Assembly: GCA_964639935.1 (NCBI GenBank)
Contig: CAZXGT010000048.1
Coordinates: 1-15,001, forward strand
DNA from: CALNYS01 sp964639935
Lineage (GTDB): Bacteria > Planctomycetota > Phycisphaerae > Phycisphaerales > UBA1924
Length of the DNA stretch: 15,001 bases
Reading direction: 5' to 3'
Both the position numbers and the translations under genes were made by a program. Shown here piece after piece: positions 6,709 through 12,750 of this stretch; positions within the stretch are counted from its first letter, which is position 1; every line of letters starts with the position of its first letter. The notes beneath the pieces are model-generated. The model was not told where the DNA came from and made no database searches. It worked only from the letters and a program-made list of their open reading frames with translations.

Positions 6709-7302
6709 ATGAACCGCAGACTCCCGCTCCTGCTCGCGTGGATCGGCCTCGCCCTCCTCGCGATCATCGCCCTGCTCGCCTATTCGCCAAGCGAGGAGGA
6801 GCACCTCGCCGCCATCAACGAGACGCTCGACGCCTTCCACGCCGCCGCCGCCGAGGCCGATCTCGACGGCTACTTCGACCTGCTCGCCGCCGACGCCCGC
6901 TTCCTCGGCACCGACGCGACCGAGCGATGGACCAGGAGCGAGTTCCACGCCTACGCCCTCGAGCGCGGCGCCTTCGACGAGGCCCCCGCCTGGGTCTACG
7001 CGCCAAGCGCCCGCGACGTCGCCCTCGGCCCCGCCAAGAACGTCGCGTGGTTCGACGAGATCCTCACCCACGAGCGCTACGGAACCCTCCGCGGCTCCGG
7101 CGTCCTCACCCGCACCCTCGGCGCGAACTGGAAGATCGCCCAGTACAACCTGACGTTCCTCGTGCCCAACGAGAAAGCCGCCGCCGTGGTGGAAGCCATC
7201 GCCTCCCCCCTCCCGGAGGACGATGGCGCCGGGGTCACTCCGTCTCGTCGAACTCAAAGCTCTTCCGCTGCAGATACGCCGGGCGACGCATCGCCACGTT
7301 GA
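6709..7302 (+). CDS. Membrane-anchored SnoaL/NTF2-like protein
   Basis: 197 residues. An N-terminal hydrophobic helix (about 6-25, after MNRR) is a signal anchor with no lipobox and no clear cleavage site, so the domain should sit outside the cytoplasmic membrane. Residues ~30-152 match the SnoaL-like 3 (NTF2) fold: a helical start (AINETLDAFHAAAAEADLD), ADARFLGTDATERW at 61-74, a central strand NVAWFDEIL at 111-119, and a late GVLTRTLGANWKIAQYNLTF at 131-150. Such domains can be small-ligand binding, enzymatic or purely structural; nothing here fixes the function. The last ~45 residues are polar, low-complexity and probably disordered, and their coding sequence overlaps the 3' end of rodA on the other strand by 68 bases. 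Wobble positions are mostly C, as expected of a real gene here. No Shine-Dalgarno; see the leaderless -10. Confidence 0.82.
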   Translation: MNRRLPLLLAWIGLALLAIIALLAYSPSEEEHLAAINETLDAFHAAAAEADLDGYFDLLAADARFLGTDATERWTRSEFHAYALERGAFDEAPAWVYAPSARDVALGPAKNVAWFDEILTHERYGTLRGSGVLTRTLGANWKIAQYNLTFLVPNEKAAAVVEAIASPLPEDDGAGVTPSRRTQSSSAADTPGDASPR

Positions 7303-8464
7303 AGATCAGCCCGACCATCAGGAAGCTCGCCACGAGGCTCGATCCGCCGTAGCTCACGAAGGGCAGCGTCATCCCGGTGATCGGCAGCACCCCGACGGTC
7401 ATGCCGATGTTCACCCCCGCCTGCGCCGCGACCAATCCCGCGAGCCCCACGCACACCAGCCGCCCGTACGGGTCCTTGCACCCCGCCGCCGTCAGCAGCG
7501 CCCCGCCCGCCCACGCGAGATAGAGCCCGAGCGTCGCCAGACCGCCCACGAACCCGAAGCGGTTGACGATCACCGCGAAGATCATGTCGTTGTGGTCCTC
7601 GGGCAGCTCGTTGAAGTCCACGATCGCCCTGCTTTTCTCGGCCCCAAGCCCCGCCGCGCCGCCGGCGCCGACGAGCGTCATCGCCCGATCGCCCTGATAG
7701 TTGATCGAATCGTTGAAGCGGTCGTCGCCCTGGATCTGGTTGATCAGCGCCTGCACGCGCGCCTTCTGGTGCGGCCGTAGCGCCGGGTACATCGCCGGCG
7801 CCACCGAACCCATCACCACAATGATCAGCGCCAGATGCCAGAGCTTCGCCCCCGCCGCCACCAGCATCGCAAAGAGCATCGGCAGGAACAGAACCGCCGT
7901 CCCCAGGTCCGGCTCCACCACGATCAATCCCATCGGAACGAGCGTGATGAGCGCCGGCGGGATCAACCCCCGGAGCGTCCGATAGTTCTTCCGAAACCGG
8001 AAGTAGCTCGCCATCGCCAGCACATAGGCGATCTTCGCCAGCTCGCTCGGCTGAAAATCCGTGAAGCCCAGGCTGATCCACCGCCGCGCGCCGTTGCGCG
8101 GCTTGACGATCGCCTCCGGCGCCCACGGGACCAGCACGAACACCAGCAGCGCCATCGACGCCGCCACCAGAAGCGGCGTGAACAGCCGGATCAATCGGTA
8201 GTGCGGCGCCGCGACGATCGCCCCCGCGAGCAGCCCGATGAACAGGAACACCGTCTGACGAACCGCCAGCGCGCTGAGCCCCTCGGCCCCGACCCCCGCC
8301 GTCAGATCGATGCAGTAGATCCCAAGCGCTACGAGCCCGAGCGACGCGAGAAGCGTGATCCACGCCGGATGACGCATCGTCACCTTCGGGATCTGCGCCG
8401 CCGGCGCCGTGTCCGTCAGCGTCCGCGCCGAGCCGATCACCGGCTCGCGCTTCACCCGCTGCAT
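7235..8464 (-). CDS. rodA: RodA, SEDS-family peptidoglycan glycosyltransferase
   Basis: RodA polymerises lipid II into glycan strands for side-wall growth, working with its PBP2 partner in the inner membrane. 409 residues with about ten membrane helices beginning near residue 34, after a ~30-residue cytoplasmic tail. SEDS signatures: RNGARRWISLG at 123-133, FQPSELAKI at 137-145, VEPDLGTA at 183-190, LPEDHNDMIFAV at 287-298 containing Asp293 (equivalent of the catalytic Asp262 of E. coli RodA; the family usually reads HTDFIF, here HNDMIF), and GVLPITGMTLPFVSYGGSS at 358-376. The open frame extends upstream, but the ATG at 8464 has GGGAG 6 bases before it (8471-8475) and lies 38 bases after the PBP2 stop. 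Called RodA rather than FtsW because of its PBP2 neighbour. Confidence 0.93.
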   Translation of the reverse strand: MQRVKREPVIGSARTLTDTAPAAQIPKVTMRHPAWITLLASLGLVALGIYCIDLTAGVGAEGLSALAVRQTVFLFIGLLAGAIVAAPHYRLIRLFTPLLVAASMALLVFVLVPWAPEAIVKPRNGARRWISLGFTDFQPSELAKIAYVLAMASYFRFRKNYRTLRGLIPPALITLVPMGLIVVEPDLGTAVLFLPMLFAMLVAAGAKLWHLALIIVVMGSVAPAMYPALRPHQKARVQALINQIQGDDRFNDSINYQGDRAMTLVGAGGAAGLGAEKSRAIVDFNELPEDHNDMIFAVIVNRFGFVGGLATLGLYLAWAGGALLTAAGCKDPYGRLVCVGLAGLVAAQAGVNIGMTVGVLPITGMTLPFVSYGGSSLVASFLMVGLIFNVAMRRPAYLQRKSFEFDETE

Positions 8465-8502
8465 GGGCGTCTCCCGCAGCGCCTCGCCCGCTCGCACCCC
8501 GC

Positions 8503-10794
8503 TCACGGGAGCGATCCCGCGAGACCTCCGGGCCCGTCGCCATCCCCGCCGGGCAGATACCCCTCCGCCTGCAGCGCCCAGATAATTTGATTCGCGATCG
8601 GCCCCGCCACGCGGCCTCCCGGACCGCCGTGCTCGACCACCACCGCGATCGCGTACTCCGGCGGGCCGCCCGCGGCGCCCACGAGCGCCACCGTCCACGC
8701 GTGCGTCCCCTCCCGGATCACCGGCCTCGTCTGCGGGCCGTCACCGTCAGGATCCTCGCCCAGCGTCGCCGAGGCCTGCCCCGTCCCCGTCTTGGCCATC
8801 ACCCGAACGCCCGGGACGTTGAAGATCGGCTCACGCAGCGTGTCATACGTGATGTGGTGCGCCGTGCCGTACGGCTCGTCCACGCCCGCCTCGAGACCGG
8901 CGAGGGCCGCGTCCACCGCCTCCGCGTCCCACCCGAGGTTCGCGTAGTCCGGACGCTTGCGACCGCGGATGAGCGACGGCTCGATCCGCAGACCCCGCCG
9001 CGCAAGCGTCGCGTACGCGTCCGCCGCGTGCAGGGGCGTCCACGAGATGGGCCCCTGCCCGATCGCCATCATGATCGCCTCGTTCGGCTCGATGCGCTCG
9101 CGCCCCCGGTACCCGAGAAACCCGGCGCTCGCGCCGGGAAGCCCGAGGTCGTAGGGACGCGTCACCCCGAGCGATTCGTAGAACGCCCGCGTCCCCGCCC
9201 CGCCGAGCGCCTGACCGAGCGTGTAGAAGTAGATGTTGCACGACCGCGCCAGTGCCTCGGGCGCCCCGAGCGGACCCCCCGTGATCGACGAGTGCGTGCT
9301 CATCCCGTACCGAGGGCGGTAGATCCAGCACCGGAACTTGCCCGGGAGATTCGGGAAAAAATGCCCGGTGCACTCGATCGGATGGTCCAGCTCGTGCTCC
9401 TCGCGCGTCACCGCCTCGACGAGCACGAGCGGCTTGACGATCGACGCCGCCGGGTACGGCCTCGCCACCGCCCGGTTCACCCACGGCGCCAGCAGCGGGT
9501 CGCGGAAGACCGAGTCCGGGTCCTCCTCGATCCGCTCGCGATCGAAGGTCGGCGAGCTCGCCATCGCGAGGATCTCGCCCGAGGAGACATCGAGCGCCAC
9601 CGCCGCCGCCGCGAGCTCCTCGCCCAGCGGCACTGTCCGGTTCCCGTGCCAGGGCTGCACCCTCGTCAGCCCGAGCTCGGGATCCATCGCCGCCAGAATC
9701 CGCGCCTGGAGCCGCACGTCGATCGTCAGCGTCAGGTCCTCGCCCGGCGTCGGCTCGATCGCCTCCACCGCGCCGGTGTCGAGCCGAAGCCGGCGCTGCC
9801 CGCGCTGCCCGCGCAGGTGATCCTCGTGCGACGCCTCGACGCCCGCCGAGCCCACGCTGTCGCCCTCGCGGTAGTGACCGAGATCCAGCTCGCCCGTGGC
9901 CGGGTCGACCCGGGGCCGCCGCGCCAGGTCTTCGGCGAACACCCGGTCGCGCATCCAGCCCAGCGCGTGCGTCGCCACGCCCCGGACCGTGACGGTCTCG
10001 AAGCTCTCGCTCCGCAGCGGCCTCGGGAACGTGCGCCGATCGACCGCGATGTCCATCGCCTCAAACGGGTACCGCCGCCGGCCGCCGTCGACGATGCGCA
10101 GCAGCTCCGGGTTCGCCTCCGCGAGCTTGCGCATCTCAAAGGCCGCCTCGTCGCGCACCCCGCGGAGAATCCGGTGCGCCGACGCCTGCTCGCGGATCGG
10201 TCGCGCCACGTCCGCGAGCGTCGGCGGCTCGAGCGAGCGATCGCGCGACCGGCTCCACTCCCGGAGACGCTTCAGACGCCGCGCCTCCCACACGCTCGCC
10301 GCCAGCTTCTGCGTGCGCTCCACGATCCGGTTCCGCCGCGCGTCGAGCTCCTCGCGCTCGACGCCCGCGATCTCCGCCAGACGCCGCCACATCATCTCGA
10401 GCTCGTGGACCCGCGCCGGGAGATACTGCCGAACGAGCGCGTCGCGCGCCGTGTCGCCGAGCTTTCCCCACTCGTCTGCGTGCCTCGTCCGCGCGTCCCG
10501 CGCCGCCTGCGAGTACGCCCACGAACCCGTGATCACCGAGTAGTGCGCCTCGACGTCGAAGCTCGGCCGATCCACCGCCAGCGGGCGGCCCTCGCGATCC
10601 AGAATCCGCCCACGCTGCGTCTCGATCCACCGCTGGCTCACCAGCGCCCGCTCGGCCTCGGCGAGCAGCTCGTCCCCGCTCGCGAGCGTCAGGCGCGCGA
10701 GCTGGCCGATCAAGAGCGCCATCGCCAGCGCGATGAGCGACGCCAGCACCAGCAGCCGCCGGTGGAACATGCTCTGAAGCCGCAATCCGGCCAT
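8503..10794 (-). CDS. mrdA: Penicillin-binding protein 2 (class B PBP, transpeptidase)
   Basis: PBP2 cross-links peptidoglycan in the elongation machinery and activates RodA, encoded 38 bases downstream. 763 residues from the chosen ATG. One transmembrane helix (about 12-37) follows a short cytoplasmic tail; RGRILDREGRPLAV (61-74) is the class B N-terminal motif. The transpeptidase triad is intact: S451-I-V-K, S518-C-N, K668-T-G. Bacterial PBP2 is commonly about 600-650 residues; the extra length lies mainly at ~95-235, an Arg/Glu-rich, probably helical insert in the pedestal. The C-terminus ends in a Gly/Asp-rich tail. An upstream in-frame GTG (10827) would add 11 residues but has no Shine-Dalgarno, whereas the ATG at 10794 has GGAGG at 9 bases. 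mreBCD genes are not in the window. Confidence 0.93.
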   Translation of the reverse strand: MAGLRLQSMFHRRLLVLASLIALAMALLIGQLARLTLASGDELLAEAERALVSQRWIETQRGRILDREGRPLAVDRPSFDVEAHYSVITGSWAYSQAARDARTRHADEWGKLGDTARDALVRQYLPARVHELEMMWRRLAEIAGVEREELDARRNRIVERTQKLAASVWEARRLKRLREWSRSRDRSLEPPTLADVARPIREQASAHRILRGVRDEAAFEMRKLAEANPELLRIVDGGRRRYPFEAMDIAVDRRTFPRPLRSESFETVTVRGVATHALGWMRDRVFAEDLARRPRVDPATGELDLGHYREGDSVGSAGVEASHEDHLRGQRGQRRLRLDTGAVEAIEPTPGEDLTLTIDVRLQARILAAMDPELGLTRVQPWHGNRTVPLGEELAAAAVALDVSSGEILAMASSPTFDRERIEEDPDSVFRDPLLAPWVNRAVARPYPAASIVKPLVLVEAVTREEHELDHPIECTGHFFPNLPGKFRCWIYRPRYGMSTHSSITGGPLGAPEALARSCNIYFYTLGQALGGAGTRAFYESLGVTRPYDLGLPGASAGFLGYRGRERIEPNEAIMMAIGQGPISWTPLHAADAYATLARRGLRIEPSLIRGRKRPDYANLGWDAEAVDAALAGLEAGVDEPYGTAHHITYDTLREPIFNVPGVRVMAKTGTGQASATLGEDPDGDGPQTRPVIREGTHAWTVALVGAAGGPPEYAIAVVVEHGGPGGRVAGPIANQIIWALQAEGYLPGGDGDGPGGLAGSLP

Positions 10795-10803
10795 GAAACG
10801 CCG

Positions 10804-10808
10804 CCTCC
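10804..10808 (-). promoter_or_regulatory. Shine-Dalgarno that decides the mrdA start
   Basis: GGAGG on the minus strand, 9 bases before the ATG at 10794. It lies inside the extra codons of the alternative GTG start at 10827, so translation most likely begins at 10794. Confidence 0.6.
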
Positions 10809-10835
10809 GGGCGGTGTTATCGGCCACCTCGGGCC

Positions 10836-10849
10836 GCGGGTTCGCCCGC
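10836..10849 (-). other. Small hairpin upstream of mrdA
   Basis: GCGGG-CGAA-CCCGC on the minus strand, a 5-bp stem with a tetraloop, 28 bases before the mrdA Shine-Dalgarno. A weak -10-like TACTCT lies at 10855-10860, immediately upstream. No -35 was found. Function, if any, unknown. Confidence 0.2.
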
Positions 10850-10888
10850 AGAGCAGAGTATGCGGAAGATCAGCCAAAAGCGTCCGAG

Positions 10889-10914
10889 AAAAGCGGCGCC
10901 CGACCGATCGCGCC
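10889..10914 (-). terminator. Candidate intrinsic terminator of folE2
   Basis: On the minus strand, 15 bases after the folE2 stop, GGCGC and GCGCC form a 5-bp G+C stem with a 10-base loop, followed by GC and TTTT. Stem short, T-run short, so only moderately convincing. It would separate folE2 from mrdA. Confidence 0.4.
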
Positions 10915-10929
10915 CGGCCTGCGGCCCGC

Positions 10930-11706
10930 TCAGCCCTTCGCCTTGTCCTTGATCACCTGCGCGTAGGCGCTGTGATTGTGGATCGACTCGAAGTTCTCGC
11001 TCTCGATCTGGTACCACGTGATCCGCGGCTCGTCGTCGAGGGCGAGCGCGAGGTCCCGCACGATGTCCTCAACGAACTTCGGGTTCTCGTAGGCCACCTC
11101 GGTCACGTGCTTCTCATCCGGCCGCTTGAGCGTGGCGTACACCTCGGCGCTCGCCGCCCGCTGAAGGATCTCCGCCAGCTCCTCGATCCAGATCGGCTCA
11201 TTCATGCGGACGCGGGCGGTGATCTCGCACCGCTGATTGTGCGCCCCGTACTGGCTGATCTCCTTCGAGCACGGACACAGGCTCGTCGCCGGCGCCCGGA
11301 CCTCCATGATGAAGTCCTCGTGATCGTTGGCCACCGCCTCGAAGGAGACCTGGAAGTCCATCAGGCCCGGCGTCTTGGTCACCGGCGCCAGCTTCTGGAT
11401 GAAGTACGTAAAGCTCGCCTCGAGGTGCGCGTCCGCCGCGTTGAGCCGGCTCTTGATCTCCCGTGCCACGTCCAGAAAGCTCTCCGGCGTCAGGCCCTCG
11501 GAGCGCTCGTTGAGCACCTCGAGGAACCGGCTCATGTGCGTGCCCTTCTGGTGATGCGGGAGCGACACGTACATGTTGATGCTTGCGACCGTCGATTGCG
11601 TCCCGCCGTCGGGCGTTTGGAGCGTGAGCGGGTAGGTGACGTCCTTCACGCCGACCTTGTCGATCGCCACGCGCCGCTCGTCGCGGCTGGACTGAACGTC
11701 GGGCAT
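10930..11706 (-). CDS. folE2: GTP cyclohydrolase IB FolE2
   Basis: FolE2 converts GTP to 7,8-dihydroneopterin triphosphate, the entry to folate and to queuosine-type 7-deazaguanines. It is unrelated in sequence to the zinc enzyme FolE and can use other metals. 258 residues from the ATG. Family signatures: DVQSSRD at 3-9, VGVKDVTYP at 18-26, KGTHMSRF at 54-61, SLCPCSKEIS at 142-151 (catalytic/metal Cys), YGAHNQR at 153-159 (His ligand), and ENFESIHNHSAYA at 237-249. The frame is open far upstream, but the family N-terminus begins at DVQSSRD. The ATG at 11706 lacks a clear Shine-Dalgarno. An in-frame TTG at 11730 has GGAG 6 bases upstream and would add eight residues, so it is a real alternative. 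I see no riboswitch or Zur-like palindrome upstream. Confidence 0.94.
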   Translation of the reverse strand: MPDVQSSRDERRVAIDKVGVKDVTYPLTLQTPDGGTQSTVASINMYVSLPHHQKGTHMSRFLEVLNERSEGLTPESFLDVAREIKSRLNAADAHLEASFTYFIQKLAPVTKTPGLMDFQVSFEAVANDHEDFIMEVRAPATSLCPCSKEISQYGAHNQRCEITARVRMNEPIWIEELAEILQRAASAEVYATLKRPDEKHVTEVAYENPKFVEDIVRDLALALDDEPRITWYQIESENFESIHNHSAYAQVIKDKAKG

Positions 11707-11736
11707 GGTCTCGCGAGAGGTGGTGGACAAACTGAA

Positions 11737-11740
11737 CTCC
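11737..11740 (-). promoter_or_regulatory. Shine-Dalgarno favouring a TTG start for folE2
   Basis: GGAG on the minus strand, 6 bases before TTG at 11730 but 30 bases before the ATG at 11706, which is too far to serve it. It suggests that folE2 may begin at the TTG. Confidence 0.35.
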
Positions 11741-11774
11741 AGAACTTTTTCAGCAGAGATGGGACCGAGGCATC

Positions 11775-12632
11775 CTACGCGCCTTGGGTTCGCCCGTCCG
11801 CCGCGTCCGGATGCTCGCCCGCGTGCCGCTTCTCGACCATCGAGCCCGCCCACGTCATGCCGATCGGCGCCCCCATCAGGACCCCGCTGGCCCAGTCCAT
11901 CGGGGCCAGCCGCCCCAGGCGGGCGAGCGATCCGCCGAAGTTGTCGGAAAAGAGACCGAGCAGCATCCGCTCGGCGCCGAACTGCATCGCGAGGATCGGC
12001 CCGGCGACGCCCGCGAGCATCGCGCCGAGAATCACGGTCCACCCCTGGGCCCGGTGGGCGAGGACGCGGGCGAGGATGCCCGCGGCGATCCCGCCGAGAG
12101 CCGCCGCGAAGACGGTCTGCCCCTTGTCGTCGCTTTGGGCCGCGAGCCACGCCGCGAGGCCCGCCGCGACGAACGCCGCGGCCGTCGACAGCGCCGTCTC
12201 GCCGGAGATCGCCTTCTCCTGCTCGCCGCGGACCTCGTGCTCGCGGTCCCGGCAGACGATCCACGCGAGAGCCGCGACCGCCGCGGCGAGGATCACGCTC
12301 TCGATCATGAGCGTCCCGAGCGCCCCGGGCCCGATCAGCGGGAGCAGGCGCTCGACGCTCCCGGTCATCGCCGCGGGCCAGGCGAGCGTCGCGCCGGCCG
12401 CGAAGAGCCCGAACCGCCCGCTGGTGAGCCTCGCCGCGAGCCAGCCCATGCCCGTCGCGAGCGCGAGCGCGACCAGGTGCCCACCGATCCCCGCCGCCGC
12501 GCTGGATCCGAGCAGCATCGACGCCTCGCCGGAGCCGTCGACGCCGCGGCTGAGGCTCGCCGCCCATCCCGCGATCGGCCCGACCACCAGCACCGCGATC
12601 GCCCCGAGAACCCACTGGAGAATCAGTTTCAT
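11775..12632 (-). CDS. Polytopic membrane protein of unknown family
   Basis: 285 residues, rich in Ala, Gly and Leu, with about eight hydrophobic segments (roughly 3-25, 44-66, 74-92, 97-126, 148-165, 172-191, 197-216, 246-266) and a charged cytoplasm-like loop at 127-145 (CRDREHEVRGEQEK). Repeated small-residue patterns (GGIAAGILA, GAMLAGVAGP) suggest close helix packing. The C-terminal 20 residues are polar. I recognise no transporter or enzyme signature and do not assign a function. The start at 12632 is chosen because the first helix begins right after MK, and because TATCAC with a TTGCCA -35 lies at leaderless spacing; the open frame upstream is Arg-rich and unlikely to be coding. The stop is 68 bases from the folE2 ATG, so read-through into folE2 is possible. 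Divergent from hutH. Confidence 0.75.
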   Translation of the reverse strand: MKLILQWVLGAIAVLVVGPIAGWAASLSRGVDGSGEASMLLGSSAAAGIGGHLVALALATGMGWLAARLTSGRFGLFAAGATLAWPAAMTGSVERLLPLIGPGALGTLMIESVILAAAVAALAWIVCRDREHEVRGEQEKAISGETALSTAAAFVAAGLAAWLAAQSDDKGQTVFAAALGGIAAGILARVLAHRAQGWTVILGAMLAGVAGPILAMQFGAERMLLGLFSDNFGGSLARLGRLAPMDWASGVLMGAPIGMTWAGSMVEKRHAGEHPDAADGRTQGA

Positions 12633-12638
12633 GGTCGC

Positions 12639-12667
12639 GTGATACCGCTCGGCGGGCCTTGTGGCAA
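12639..12667 (-). promoter_or_regulatory. Leaderless promoter of the polytopic membrane gene
   Basis: On the minus strand, TTGCCA (12662-12667), 17 bases, TATCAC (12639-12644), 6 bases, ATG at 12632. Both hexamers and the 17-base spacing resemble a sigma-70 promoter, and no Shine-Dalgarno precedes the ATG. Confidence 0.55.
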
Positions 12668-12684
12668 ACCTCGGGCGATCCGGG

Positions 12685-12704
12685 CGCACGGAAGCGATCG
12701 TGCG
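12685..12704. repeat. Dyad CGCACG-N8-CGTGCG between divergent promoters
   Basis: Perfect 6-base inverted repeat with an 8-base spacer, lying between the outward-facing -35 elements of the membrane gene (12662-12667) and hutH (12716-12721). Well placed for a regulator acting on both genes. I do not recognise the site. Confidence 0.35.
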
Positions 12705-12715
12705 GCCGCGGCGGG

Positions 12716-12744
12716 TTGCCGCTCTCCCCGCGCGTCGCCACACT
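12716..12744 (+). promoter_or_regulatory. Leaderless promoter of hutH
   Basis: TTGCCG (12716-12721), 17 bases, CACACT (12739-12744), 6 bases, ATG at 12751. The -10 lacks the usual first T but differs by one base from the dinG TACACT. The arrangement is nearly identical to that of the divergent gene. Confidence 0.45.
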
Positions 12745-12750
12745 GCGCGC

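Noticed and set aside
3810..7352. A 1180-codon open frame on the plus strand across dinG and rsmG
   Set aside because: It is the shadow of strongly biased leftward genes: its translation is Arg/Pro/His-rich without domains, while the other strand encodes complete DinG and RsmG with all motifs.
8587..12642. A 1351-codon open frame on the plus strand across mrdA, folE2 and the membrane gene
   Set aside because: Same reason: Arg-rich non-protein-like translation opposite three well-supported genes; high G+C removes stop codons.
12661..12750. A hutH start 30 codons further upstream
   Set aside because: No ribosome binding site, an Arg-rich unlikely N-terminus, and it would swallow the hutH promoter elements and the divergent dyad.
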